Origin: a virus
Direction: 5' to 3' (one strand)
Length of the DNA: 28,017 nt
Virus record (IMG/VR): IMGVR_UViG_3300025013_000122
Coordinates: 1 to 28,017 of that record
Shown here: positions 14,756 through 23,012 of the stretch, one piece after another
Layout of the letters: each line of letters starts with the position of its first letter
Numbering within the stretch: the first letter of the stretch is position 1
Notes under the pieces: generated by a model
What the model saw: the letters and a program-made list of their open reading frames with translations, nothing else
Told to the model about the DNA's origin: nothing
Databases searched by the model: none
Made by a program: the position numbers and the translations under genes

Positions 14756-15799
14756 TTAGCTCAACAAACACCTTCTGAACTGGTCTTCTTCGCCGATGCC
14801 TGCGTTGTATTCGCCGGAGTAAGCTACATCTGTGCCGCGAAGCAAGATGTCTCTGTCTGTCTCTGCTGTCAGGTCGCTCCATACGCCCCTCTTTGCCTTC
14901 CGTCCCGGCAGTCCCACATAGTAGCTCGTGTTTGCGAGTTTTGTGGTATATGCCCTGTCGATGTTATAAACAATCTGATTCGGGCTTGTTGACATGCCGT
15001 TAAAGGTCAAGGCAAAGGCTTTTTCTATCCTGCTCTTGAGGCTCGGGTTTGCCCTAAGAACAAATCTCTCGTTGCCTGTGAGCGTGTAACCCTTGCCCGC
15101 GCAATCCGTAAACACCTGAGCGCAAGCGTTGTTGATCGTGGTTATGTCGTCCGTTGAAAACGCCTGATTCTGACCGCTGGAGATTGCGGCAAGCAGGGCA
15201 TAATGGTCTGTCGCCATCTTACTGTAATACTTTGATCTTGCCTCGATAGCGGCCTGATTTATGTTCCAGAATTGGGCATAGTTGATCCAATCATCCAGTA
15301 TGCCTATCGCAGCGGCGATTATCATTTTGCTTATGCTCGATTTGCCGTCGGTGATGCCGTAACTCTTCATCCTCGCGCCGCTCTTGACTTCCGCGAAGGT
15401 TATGGCATTGGTCACGTCGAGAATATCAAAGCTGGTCTGACCGCTACCGCGCATATCGATAAAGTCGAAAAGCTCCTCAAAACCGAAATCGACCAAAGGA
15501 TCTCCCACTGCGGTATAGAATACTCCGGCAGTAACAGGGATATTTCTGTTCATTAGGTTTGAGGCATCCGATACGCCGGTAGCGCCCTTCTGCGATGCTG
15601 CCGCTAAAACCTTTAGAACAAGCTCCTCGTCCACGCCGACAGCCTTTGCAATTTCAAACGCCGGCGTTATGTATAGTGCCGGATGTTTACCCTGAAAGAA
15701 CGCTGAGAGTGCGCCGGCGAGTTTCTGCCGGCGCTCCTGAACGTCCATCACCTTCATCTTTTCGCAAGTTTCTTTTGTAAAAATCCTAATTCCATTCAT
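14756..15799 (-). CDS. Major capsid protein
   Basis: A 347-aa protein downstream of the protease-scaffold and decoration genes and upstream of connector genes, where the major capsid protein lies. The length suits an HK97-fold subunit. Features include an N-terminal helical region (1-75), a VTAGVFYTAVGDPLVDFGFEELF-like E-loop/P-domain start around 90-110, a long helix near 165-190, and a C-terminal strand set ending in GLPGRKAKRG...DILLRGTDVAYSGEY. It has the strongest-looking ribosome site of the head genes (AAGGAGGG, 8 nt before ATG 15799), as expected for the most abundant protein. It is not close to the best-known HK97 gp5 sequences; identification is by context and fold-like pattern. Confidence 0.8.
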   Translation of the reverse strand: MNGIRIFTKETCEKMKVMDVQERRQKLAGALSAFFQGKHPALYITPAFEIAKAVGVDEELVLKVLAAASQKGATGVSDASNLMNRNIPVTAGVFYTAVGDPLVDFGFEELFDFIDMRGSGQTSFDILDVTNAITFAEVKSGARMKSYGITDGKSSISKMIIAAAIGILDDWINYAQFWNINQAAIEARSKYYSKMATDHYALLAAISSGQNQAFSTDDITTINNACAQVFTDCAGKGYTLTGNERFVLRANPSLKSRIEKAFALTFNGMSTSPNQIVYNIDRAYTTKLANTSYYVGLPGRKAKRGVWSDLTAETDRDILLRGTDVAYSGEYNAGIGEEDQFRRCLLS

Positions 15800-15817
15800 T
15801 TTTTTATCCCTCCTTCC

Positions 15818-16597
15818 TTAAACGGTTGACAGCGCCGCGCCGTCGTTTGCTGTTACGCGCCACCTGAGCGCGTCGCCGATTGTTACTGCTGTCAGCTTTA
15901 TCATGTCGGCAGCTTCAGCCATTGTTATTGTGTTATTGCCTGCCTGGTTTACGGCCTGTGCCGATGTGATAACGCAGGTTCCGCCGTCAGTATCGATGAC
16001 GAGAACTATCTCCTGCCCGATAACGGTAGGAATTGCCATCGTCCTTGTCTCCGACCCTGCCGTGGTAATGGCGCATACGCCTGATGCCGTAACAGGAATA
16101 GCTCCGGCATCTCCGGGGTCTGTCATGGCGTGTTCAAGGGCATTTGTGCCGACCAGAAACGGATTGAGCAGTATCAATCCGGTAGAACTCGGATTAGCGG
16201 CAGTTTCAGCCGCTATGCCTGCAAGGGTATTGCCGGTTGATGCCGTGGTAAATTCTTTCGCAGTATCGTCCCAGTAAAGTTTAACTCCGGCAGTCCATGC
16301 CTGCGCCGATGTTTTAGCGTATTCGATCAGCCCGCTGATAAGGTAAATATTAGCCGCGTTTGCGTCCGCGCTGTTTATCGCGAGCATCGGAAGGCTGTTT
16401 AACAGATACACCGTGTCCTTGATTGTTGCGGCGGTATGCGTGTAATTCACTGTCCGGATGAGGGACAGATCATCTCTCACTTTAACCGCGCCGATCATGA
16501 ACGGTAATGCTCCGAATCCCGCATAGACAGGGCCGATGTAAACCGCAAGCGCTATAACTATACAGATAAAACTAATTATCAATATTTTTGTCTTCAT
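15818..16597 (-). CDS. DUF2190-like capsid decoration protein with N-terminal signal peptide
   Basis: A 259-aa protein between scaffold and capsid genes. The body (about 40-150) resembles DUF2190-type capsid cement proteins (KLYWDDTAKEFTTASTGNTLAGIAAETA). The C-terminal part (about 160-259) is a Thr/Ala/Gly-rich beta domain (TDGGTCVITSAQAVNQAGNNTITM) like head-decoration trimers. Oddly, residues 1-27 form a textbook Sec signal peptide: MKTK, about 20 hydrophobic residues, then VYA|GF. The start is firm: AGGAGGT lies 9 nt upstream and the ATG overlaps the previous stop as ATGA. An internal start at Met33 would remove it but has only a poorly spaced GGAG. Role in decoration is inferred; the purpose of the leader is unknown. 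Confidence 0.68.
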   Translation of the reverse strand: MKTKILIISFICIVIALAVYIGPVYAGFGALPFMIGAVKVRDDLSLIRTVNYTHTAATIKDTVYLLNSLPMLAINSADANAANIYLISGLIEYAKTSAQAWTAGVKLYWDDTAKEFTTASTGNTLAGIAAETAANPSSTGLILLNPFLVGTNALEHAMTDPGDAGAIPVTASGVCAITTAGSETRTMAIPTVIGQEIVLVIDTDGGTCVITSAQAVNQAGNNTITMAEAADMIKLTAVTIGDALRWRVTANDGAALSTV

Positions 16598-17061
16598 TGC
16601 CTGTAACCTCCTGATTGTCCTGCAGCCAGAAGCTCGTTATGCTTCGGGTCTGTGTAGTCTTTTTTCTTTTCTCCTGAGTGCTGCTCGGCCTCTTTAGCCT
16701 TGCGCTGCTTGTCATCCTCGTCTTTTGACGGAATCTGAAATTCCGCAGGGAACTTCTGCCTTGCCGAGCCCTCATACTTGTCTTTGATCATTTTCAGGCG
16801 GTCAAGCGGAACGGTTTTAAGAAATGCCTCCTCCGCCTTTTGAGAATCCGCGTCAGTGTCTATCTCTCCGATAAGAACGCCGTATTTCACAGCGTCTTTT
16901 ACGAGAGATTCCCTGTAAGCCTTACCTCCCTCCGCAAGAGACTTGAGAGACTTGATTTCCGTATCCTTGTCGTCAAGCATTGACTTTATTTCATCAATCG
17001 CTTTTTCTTCGGAAAACGGCTTACCTAATGCCTTTGCGAGATCTTTTAAAAACTCTTTCAT
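16594..17061 (-). CDS. Nested in-frame scaffold protein (internal start in protease gene)
   Basis: A 155-aa product predicted from an internal ATG at 17061 (MKEFLKDLAKALGKPF at the N-terminus). AAGGAGG (17076-17070) lies exactly 8 nt before this ATG, in the middle of a coding region, at the boundary between the protease domain and the charged helical domain. This is how lambda Nu3 is made from within C. The protein is strongly charged and helical, without cysteines, as scaffolds are. Seen: start, ribosome site, domain boundary. Inferred: independent expression in excess over the protease. Confidence 0.75.
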   Translation of the reverse strand: MKEFLKDLAKALGKPFSEEKAIDEIKSMLDDKDTEIKSLKSLAEGGKAYRESLVKDAVKYGVLIGEIDTDADSQKAEEAFLKTVPLDRLKMIKDKYEGSARQKFPAEFQIPSKDEDDKQRKAKEAEQHSGEKKKDYTDPKHNELLAAGQSGGYRQ

Positions 17062-17718
17062 GCCTTTTCCCTCCTTTTGGGTTTTATTGTCTGCCGATTT
17101 TTGCGCAGAGGCTCCGGGTTGAGCGCCGAGCCAGACAAGCGAGCCTTCAAGCGCTTCGCCTTTGGGCCGGTACTCGCCATATATGTGATTGCCCCTATCG
17201 TCGGTAACATCATAAAACGGGGCTTTAAATCCGATGCTGACAAAACTGCATATGCCTCCGTCAAGCTTTGCCCTAAGATCGGCATTGCTCTCAAGTTTGA
17301 GGATGTAGGCGTCTCCCCATAAGACTTTAACCATCTTCACCTGTGTCGGAAGTCCGCACGCCTCGCCTGTAAGCGCCTGAAACGCCTCCGGGGTCATTTC
17401 TTCGGTGGATGCATCAAAGAAACGGCCTTCGCCGGGGCCTCCGCTGCCGGACCATGACGAAGGATGCCCTGAGTCAAAAAGCCCTTTACCCGGAAGTGAC
17501 GCGGCAAAGTTAGCAAGCAATTCTTCTGTAAACCTCTCATTGTCGCGGTCGATGCAATTATGCGCCAGTAAAAATCTGCGGGCGTAAACCTGATCTGCTG
17601 AAAGCTGCACAGGGGCCAGCTTATTTATTTTGGCGAGCTGCTCATCCGTAAGGGATTTTCCTTCACCGAAACTTTTAGCCCTGAAGCCATAGAGTTTTAT
17701 TCCTTCCTGCATCTTCAT
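16594..17718 (-). CDS. Prohead protease fused to scaffold domain
   Basis: A 374-aa head-maturation protein. Residues about 40-200 form the protease domain, with a candidate catalytic His (H85, FDSGHP) and Ser (S158 or S161 in CSFVSIGF). Residues ~220-374 are a charged helical scaffold domain (Lys/Glu/Asp-rich, ending near PKHNELLAAGQSGGYRQ). The arrangement is that of lambda gpC/Nu3, where a nested in-frame start yields free scaffold. Here a perfect ribosome site precedes Met220 (see the nested entry). The start at 17718 overlaps the upstream small gene as ATGA. It acts in procapsid assembly and is expected to cleave itself and the scaffold. Confidence 0.8.
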   Translation of the reverse strand: MKMQEGIKLYGFRAKSFGEGKSLTDEQLAKINKLAPVQLSADQVYARRFLLAHNCIDRDNERFTEELLANFAASLPGKGLFDSGHPSSWSGSGGPGEGRFFDASTEEMTPEAFQALTGEACGLPTQVKMVKVLWGDAYILKLESNADLRAKLDGGICSFVSIGFKAPFYDVTDDRGNHIYGEYRPKGEALEGSLVWLGAQPGASAQKSADNKTQKEGKGMKEFLKDLAKALGKPFSEEKAIDEIKSMLDDKDTEIKSLKSLAEGGKAYRESLVKDAVKYGVLIGEIDTDADSQKAEEAFLKTVPLDRLKMIKDKYEGSARQKFPAEFQIPSKDEDDKQRKAKEAEQHSGEKKKDYTDPKHNELLAAGQSGGYRQ

Positions 17719-17891
17719 TTCACGGCCTTTGCAGAAATCTCCACGCCGCGCTCATCAAAGCTGACACTGCAAGGTTTGCCGTCGCGAATCGTGATAATGC
17801 TTGATGCTGCCTTTTTTATGACGGGGGCTTTAAATTCAGAATCATCCTTTGTTGTTATCTTTTCATTTTTTCCCTGTTTGGTCTTTGCCAT
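17715..17891 (-). CDS. Small 58-aa head-operon protein, unknown function
   Basis: A short gene starting at ATG 17891 with GGAGG 4 nt upstream and ending in an ATGA overlap with the protease-scaffold gene, so it is well embedded in the operon. The first ~25 residues are Lys/Thr-rich and probably disordered (MAKTKQGKNEKITTKDD). The rest forms a beta-type segment (SIITIRDGKPCSVSFDERGVEISAKAVK-type pattern) with one Cys. It is not recognised. It could be a small accessory head-assembly factor or a translational coupler for the protease. Confidence 0.72.
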   Translation of the reverse strand: MAKTKQGKNEKITTKDDSEFKAPVIKKAASSIITIRDGKPCSVSFDERGVEISAKAVK

Positions 17892-17939
17892 TTTGCCTCC
17901 AATGTTTAAAATTATTCATCTCAAAAAATCATTGATATA

Positions 17940-17975
17940 TTCATACCAGATTTTCATTGCATGTTCTGGCAGATT
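17940..17975 (-). promoter_or_regulatory. Candidate phage-type promoter (degenerate copy of the CTTCTGTCAGACC box)
   Basis: Minus strand AATCTGCCAGAAC (17975-17963) matches the 13-bp box found upstream of terS and of the PAPS operon at 9 of 13 positions. It is followed after exactly 17 nt by TATGAAT (-10 hexamer 17945-17940), identical to the terS site. The start would fall near 17933, giving a ~42-nt leader before the 58-aa gene. It lies in the only sizeable gap (90 bp) within the head genes. This copy is weaker evidence than the two perfect ones. Confidence 0.4.
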
Positions 17976-17981
17976 ATCCTT

Positions 17982-20129
17982 TCACGCTTCGCTTGAGGCA
18001 GGTCTTGTGCTGCACCTGCACCTCGGATGCGTATCCTGCACCGGCAGCGGACATTTGCCTATTGAATAATCTCCGCGCAAAGACATACAGATCGGACATG
18101 CATCGGGCGCGGGCGTAAACTCAACCATTTTTACCTTCCACTCTTTCCATTCATCAAGCTTTGCTCTCTCTGCCGCCATGCTCATTTCGGAACGGGCAAG
18201 ACGTTCCCAGTCCGAATTCTGATCTCTAAATAGCTTTTCGAGACGACGGGCAACATCGAGGGGATTGGAGCCTGCGGTCATGTGAGCTTCCATCTCCGGG
18301 ATTATCCGGTCAACGATTGTCCGGGTAGCGGTATCTTTCACAAGCTGAAAGCCGGTTCTCATCATCTCTTCGTAAACCTCACGGTTTTGAATGATGTCGA
18401 GGATCGGCCTGTCTTTGCCGAGAAGGTAGGCAGCCTGAATGAGCCCTGCCGAATAGCTCTGCCCGTAATACCGACGAACAGGGGAATCGGCATTGCTCCA
18501 GTCATAACTGCCCGTCAAATTTTTCAATGCCTGCATAATGGCATTGCGTTGATCTTCGGTAAAGAAAAATGTCTCCATGCCGGGAAGATCGGCGGGCGGA
18601 GCCTTTATCCCCTTTCCCTCCCTCTGGCCACGTATCTTCAATATGGTCAGCGTCCGCTCCTGCAGCTCCGCCCAATCGTCTTTAAGTTTGTTCTCATATT
18701 CAAATTCAATTTTATCCAGATCGGGCCACGGACTTGGCCGACGAAGCTCTTTTGTGATAACCGGCAGCGCCGAGCTTTTACTGATAAGCGTAATTTCATG
18801 ACCGGCAACGTCTACGGTTGCCTGTCCGATCTGCAAATTAGTCTGCGTATTTGATGCGCTTCCGGAGCGCATGAGGTCAGCCTGAGCATTCAGAAAATTA
18901 GCGTTGGCGATGGAGAGGATGTCTCTTAAGTTCGGGGTCTCAAATACGAAACCCCAGTCGCCGGGCTTGTCGAGAAATGTGGTTACTCGTTTCCATTGTC
19001 GCCCCCTGATCCGCAAGAAAGTAGAGAATAACCGGATAAACTGGGGGATCATTGAGAGCTGTCTTATCTTGGCATCCTGCAGCGCGGATTCCACCTCAAG
19101 GGTTGCCATGCGCTCTGTGGTGCTCCAATAAATTCCGAGCATCCACGCGGGGATACCGAACTTTGAAACTATTTGTTCGAGGACATGCCTCAGCGGCACA
19201 TCGTAAGTAAATAACTGCCCGTCGTGGCCGATGACGTTGATTTTCACATCTCCGTCATTGCCGCCTGCAGTAACAATGTCGCCGCTGCCTCCATTGCGCT
19301 TTGATGCGACTATGACTTTCAGAGCGTCTTCAAAGCTCTTGCGAACGGACTCAAGGTCTTTAATATTTGACTTTATATGCCCGTGATACATGGGGTCGCC
19401 GAAGCGTTCTGATGAATTCAATATGCTGTTTTGCAAAGTTACAAGGATTTGAGATACGAATTCCATCGAGCGCATGATGCTTACGCCGTAGGGATCGCCG
19501 TTTTCGTTGCCGATGCTGAAATAAATTTTATTCGCAGGATTGAGTTTTACCTCGTTAATCCCGTTGATCGAAACGGTCTGCCCGTATGTCGCGGTAATGA
19601 TGCGCTCTATCAGCGCTGTCGGCGCGCTGTAGTATCTTTGCGAACTGCCGTCCTGATAGCGATACCACGGGACGGCTGCTCCGTCGGTATTGCGCCTGAA
19701 TACTATGTTTTTACTGTCGGCCACACGCATCCCGGCAATGTCTTTCATGTCCGGCGTCGCCGTGAATTCGGAAAAACTGAAACCCTGCTCAAAGGTCTCG
19801 TTCCATGTGTTTTCGTAAAACGCATGGATACCGGCCTGGGTGTCTCCGACCGGAACCGAGCGGCAGAAGTCTTCAAGCTCCTCGACAAGCGGCATGTTAT
19901 CACCGATTATTTTAATCGTGCCGTTTAACGAAATCAAACGCCTGATGCCGCCGTCAATTGTCGCGATGCCTTCGCGGAGCATCTCATAAAAATCGCCCGA
20001 GACCTTACGGAAAATATAATCCTGAAATATGACGGTCATTGGCCCCTGCGGATTCATGTGCCGGATTTGAGGCTTTACGGATACCGGCTCATTTTTTTTA
20101 AAAATTATTTCTCTGCCGAATATTCTCAT
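17982..20129 (-). CDS. Portal protein fused to a MuF-type C-terminal domain
   Basis: A 715-aa protein. Residues ~1-480 are the portal (dodecameric DNA channel and tail-docking ring), with the DUF935/Mu gp29-like pattern: a front NPQGPMTVIFQDY segment, then WNETFEQGFSFSEF, then LEQIVSKFGIPAWMLGI...ERMATLEVE. Residues ~520-715 are a Mu gpF-type minor head domain, ending in a cysteine/histidine cluster C678-x2-C681, C693, H701-x2-C704-x-C706. In Mu these are two genes; here there is a single reading frame with no internal ribosome site noticed. ATG 20129 overlaps the terminase stop as ATGA, with GGAG 9 nt upstream. MuF domains may be ejected with DNA or carry toxins in other phages; here the domain looks like the plain Cys/His version. 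Confidence 0.88.
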   Translation of the reverse strand: MRIFGREIIFKKNEPVSVKPQIRHMNPQGPMTVIFQDYIFRKVSGDFYEMLREGIATIDGGIRRLISLNGTIKIIGDNMPLVEELEDFCRSVPVGDTQAGIHAFYENTWNETFEQGFSFSEFTATPDMKDIAGMRVADSKNIVFRRNTDGAAVPWYRYQDGSSQRYYSAPTALIERIITATYGQTVSINGINEVKLNPANKIYFSIGNENGDPYGVSIMRSMEFVSQILVTLQNSILNSSERFGDPMYHGHIKSNIKDLESVRKSFEDALKVIVASKRNGGSGDIVTAGGNDGDVKINVIGHDGQLFTYDVPLRHVLEQIVSKFGIPAWMLGIYWSTTERMATLEVESALQDAKIRQLSMIPQFIRLFSTFLRIRGRQWKRVTTFLDKPGDWGFVFETPNLRDILSIANANFLNAQADLMRSGSASNTQTNLQIGQATVDVAGHEITLISKSSALPVITKELRRPSPWPDLDKIEFEYENKLKDDWAELQERTLTILKIRGQREGKGIKAPPADLPGMETFFFTEDQRNAIMQALKNLTGSYDWSNADSPVRRYYGQSYSAGLIQAAYLLGKDRPILDIIQNREVYEEMMRTGFQLVKDTATRTIVDRIIPEMEAHMTAGSNPLDVARRLEKLFRDQNSDWERLARSEMSMAAERAKLDEWKEWKVKMVEFTPAPDACPICMSLRGDYSIGKCPLPVQDTHPRCRCSTRPASSEA

Positions 20130-21979
20130 CGTTTATAGCTCCCTACTGCGAATTGTTCGGAACCGGCAGTCATAAACAGCCGGGAAAGCGTGTGCGCCCT
20201 GTCGGCGTCAATGATATGATCGTCCGATTTACTGTATATCCGATGTTTACTTCCATAGGTACAAGTGTGGCCGGTGTAAGTTGTGACTATATCCGGGTCA
20301 GGCGGATATTCAAGCTCCATCCTCTGCATTTTTTTTACAAGGATGTCGGTGGCAAGCTCCTTCATGGTTATCTTGGCGGGCTTTTCCGTCCTGGCGTCGA
20401 TTATCGGCGTGCCTTCGTCGTCTATATTGTCGAAGGTGGACTCGAACATGAAGCCTTTAAGCCGGTCGTCATAATCCTTGCAGGCGTATTGAGGGAGTCC
20501 CTGCAGGTCATGAGCGACTGCGGAACCTGCATTGCCGAAGTCAGTACCCCATGAAAGTGAGGTCTTCGGCTCGAAAATATCATCCAGCGCGTCGAGCGCC
20601 TGACACTGCTGATCGTAAGTGATGCGCCTGAGTTGCAGCCGGGCGACCATGCGCTCCTTTTTTCCGAGGATCTTCTTTATGATTATTTCCGTGGGGTCGC
20701 CGCTATAGCCGAAGTCGCCGCCGCCTGATTTTAATCCTGCAGCGCCGTCAAAAAAACTCTTGATGAGTTTTCTGAAATCCGATTCATTATTGCCGGCATA
20801 ATCGAAAAAACCTGAGAGCCTGCAAACAGTGTCTAATAGATCGATGAACCGGGGAACAGGCCCGTCGTCACCGGCGATATATTCACATTTGTAGCCGTGA
20901 ATAATCACCTCATTATTGCCGGAATCCACCAGTATCTGGAGGCAACGGTATTCGGGAATGTCCTTAATGCAATACTTGAACTGCTGCCACGGGAATACGG
21001 GATTTGCGGGCTCGCCGTCCTCGCCTTTTATATTATGTTTATAATCCGGAGAGTCCTCGCCGTTATACAGATCCACGTAAAACTTCTTGCGCTCATGAGT
21101 CCAGTACGGCGGAGGCATCAGCTCTTTAGACCATCTGAACGGTTTGAACTTCATTTCTTTGATATGACCGGCAGCGCCTTTGAACGCATCTATCTCAAGG
21201 TTTTCTTCCTCTGTCTTGGCATTGCCTTCGGCCAATTTACTGAGCCTATAAAATTCAGTGTCGCGCCTGCCGTCGGGCACTGAGTAGAGCTTGACTATAC
21301 AGCCGGGCTTGACTGCGCGGAAAAATTCAGACCACTGTTTTACTTTGTCGTCTTTGGCCGCTTCGTCCTTCATTGCAAAGGTGCGGACATGGACGCCTCT
21401 GTACGCCTCGCCGTCATTGCCGGAAGGACGGAAGTATAGCTTAAAGGAATTTGCGAATTTGAAACGGTGATGCGGATGTTTTTTGTGATGGATTAATGAC
21501 GGAGCGAGATCCGGATTGAAATCAAACTGCTCAGTCATGGCCTCGATAATTTCATCGAGGTGAGTCTGTTGTGGCGCTCCAATCAACGCAGAGCCATTTT
21601 GGACGGTAAAAGCTTTGTAAAGCCCGTAGGCCACAATCTCGCGCGTCTTGCCGACTTCTGCCCCGCATTTGTGAATCGTATGGGACGGATAGACGATTGA
21701 TTCCTGCTGATAGCTCCATAGGGAATAAGGATCCTTATGATCCGCATCCTCCGGCTCGCGCAAAAAGGCCGGAACCCAAAGAAGCGGAGAGCTGCAAAAG
21801 CAGGCAAGTTGAAAGGCTTCGAGGCCGGCAAACGGATCGGGGAATTCCCCGCGCGCGAGCTGATGATATGTCCAGTCGAAAGATTGAAGCCACCGCTCCC
21901 AGTCCGCCGCCGGAACGAGGATCCCTTTTTTCAGATCCGCGAGCGCTATAGGCTCAACCGCTTCAAGCATCGGCTTCAT
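20126..21979 (-). CDS. terL: Terminase large subunit
   Basis: The DNA packaging motor (ATPase plus nuclease). Numbered from ATG 21979 (617 aa): Walker A GAEVGKT at 106-112, Walker B-type FAMKDEAA with D205/E206, and coupling and adenine-binding patterns upstream (WSYQQESIVYPSHTIHKCG). The RNase H-like nuclease has acidic residues in GGGDFGYSGDP, LSWGTDFGNAG and HIIDADRA. Start choice is uncertain: ATG 21979 overlaps the small terminase gene by 17 bases with a weak AAGG. A GTG at 22024 and an ATG at 21970 are alternatives. The gene is followed by the portal with an ATGA overlap. Confidence 0.9.
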   Translation of the reverse strand: MKPMLEAVEPIALADLKKGILVPAADWERWLQSFDWTYHQLARGEFPDPFAGLEAFQLACFCSSPLLWVPAFLREPEDADHKDPYSLWSYQQESIVYPSHTIHKCGAEVGKTREIVAYGLYKAFTVQNGSALIGAPQQTHLDEIIEAMTEQFDFNPDLAPSLIHHKKHPHHRFKFANSFKLYFRPSGNDGEAYRGVHVRTFAMKDEAAKDDKVKQWSEFFRAVKPGCIVKLYSVPDGRRDTEFYRLSKLAEGNAKTEEENLEIDAFKGAAGHIKEMKFKPFRWSKELMPPPYWTHERKKFYVDLYNGEDSPDYKHNIKGEDGEPANPVFPWQQFKYCIKDIPEYRCLQILVDSGNNEVIIHGYKCEYIAGDDGPVPRFIDLLDTVCRLSGFFDYAGNNESDFRKLIKSFFDGAAGLKSGGGDFGYSGDPTEIIIKKILGKKERMVARLQLRRITYDQQCQALDALDDIFEPKTSLSWGTDFGNAGSAVAHDLQGLPQYACKDYDDRLKGFMFESTFDNIDDEGTPIIDARTEKPAKITMKELATDILVKKMQRMELEYPPDPDIVTTYTGHTCTYGSKHRIYSKSDDHIIDADRAHTLSRLFMTAGSEQFAVGSYKR

Positions 21980-22886
21980 TGGTCTTGCCTTTTTCTCGCG
22001 CGCGTTGCAAGGCAGCACCGGCACGCCCCATCATCGAGGCGAGGGTTTCAGCTGCTTTATCATCGCTCTCGGTCTTTTTTACTACCAGCGGCGTGATCAT
22101 GAATTGCTGCGGAGTGAGTTCCATAACATCAAGAAGATCCGCGAGAGGTTTTAACGAAGGATGGTTGACTATTTTATAGCCAAGCCGGGCGCCCTCCTTG
22201 CCGAATATTTCGCTTTTCATTAGAGTGCCGTCGATTTTTATGTCTGCGATAAGCATCTCGATGATGTCCATAGTGCCGGCGATCCTCACGGCGGCGGCAT
22301 CTTTAAAATCGTCGAGCTTGCCGGTCTGGATGGCTGTCTGTATCCCGCCGAGCACTTTTAAAAAATCAGCGGCACGATCAAGGCAGACACCGCCGGCAGA
22401 AGTTTCCTTGTCTTTGACCCACTCACAAGGATATTGTTCGCACGTGGACTTACATGGCGCGACCGATTGCCGGATGAGTCCCTCGGCATATTGCCCGTGC
22501 TTCCACGCGTTTTTGTTCCCCTGCATTGCCTCTGCATGCGCGGAACTCTGCGCGGCGCGTTTGCGGGCCTCTATCGCCGCGGCTGAAACGGTGTACGGCC
22601 GCTTGACGCGGAGATGCGGAGGTATACCCTCGCCATCGTATGGTACAAAGGGATTATCCGGCGACGTGGAAGCAGTGGGAGGGGCCTGTGTTGTCGGCTC
22701 TTCGCCGCTCTCCAGTTTTTCAATCTCGGACTTGAGCTTTGCCTGCTGGTTGTTGAGGTCTTCGATCACGGCAGCGGTAACAACCTTACCGGACTTTAAT
22801 TGTGTGCCGGCATTGGTGAGGCTGACGCTGATGAGCGTTAACTGTTGTTTGAGTCGTTTGAGTTTGTCTTCGCGTGATTCTGCCAT
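21963..22886 (-). CDS. terS: Small terminase subunit-like DNA packaging protein
   Basis: A 307-aa protein, first gene of the late operon and overlapping terL. An N-terminal coiled coil (1-65, with KLKRLKQQLTLISVSLTNAG pattern) and a Pro/Thr linker (65-95) are followed by a terminase-like 'GNKNAWKHGQYAEG' segment (KHGxY, about 132-145), common in small terminases. Next come four closely placed cysteines within about residues 152-176 (CKSTCEQYPCEW...GVC), which may bind metal. The helical C-terminal part (200-300) ends with LTPQQFMITPLVV. It is longer than usual TerS. Start ATG 22886 has only AAGG before it and lies 6 nt from a -10 element, so a leaderless message is possible. Confidence 0.72.
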   Translation of the reverse strand: MAESREDKLKRLKQQLTLISVSLTNAGTQLKSGKVVTAAVIEDLNNQQAKLKSEIEKLESGEEPTTQAPPTASTSPDNPFVPYDGEGIPPHLRVKRPYTVSAAAIEARKRAAQSSAHAEAMQGNKNAWKHGQYAEGLIRQSVAPCKSTCEQYPCEWVKDKETSAGGVCLDRAADFLKVLGGIQTAIQTGKLDDFKDAAAVRIAGTMDIIEMLIADIKIDGTLMKSEIFGKEGARLGYKIVNHPSLKPLADLLDVMELTPQQFMITPLVVKKTESDDKAAETLASMMGRAGAALQRAREKGKTNEADA

Positions 22887-22892
22887 GCCTTA

Positions 22893-22928
22893 TTCATAGC
22901 AGAAAAGCCTTTCATGGTCTGACAGAAG
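22893..22928 (-). promoter_or_regulatory. Candidate late promoter with CTTCTGTCAGACC box
   Basis: On the minus strand, CTTCTGTCAGACC (22928-22916), then ATGAAA, then at exactly 17 nt after the box TATGAAT (-10 hexamer 22898-22893). The same box, W-TGAAA continuation and 17-nt spacing to TATAAAT recur at 27843-27878. There is no TTGACA at -35, so an activator or alternative sigma factor is likely. The start is predicted near 22886, at the terS ATG. It sits right after a rho-independent terminator, where a late promoter is expected. Confidence 0.6.
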
Positions 22929-22948
22929 CGCAGTTATAGTGGGTCAAT

Positions 22949-22982
22949 AAAAAAATCCCCTTGCCGACAGTGGCAAAGGGAT
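22949..22982 (-). terminator. Rho-independent terminator ending the early/accessory minus-strand unit
   Basis: Minus strand ATCCCTTTGCC - actgtc - GGCAAGGGGAT (stem of 11 with one mismatch) followed by seven T residues (22955-22949). It ends transcription of the 159-aa gene unit just before the late promoter, separating the two programmes. Confidence 0.88.
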
Positions 22983-23012
22983 TGCAATAAAATCAGCGGT
23001 AGAATGTTTACA

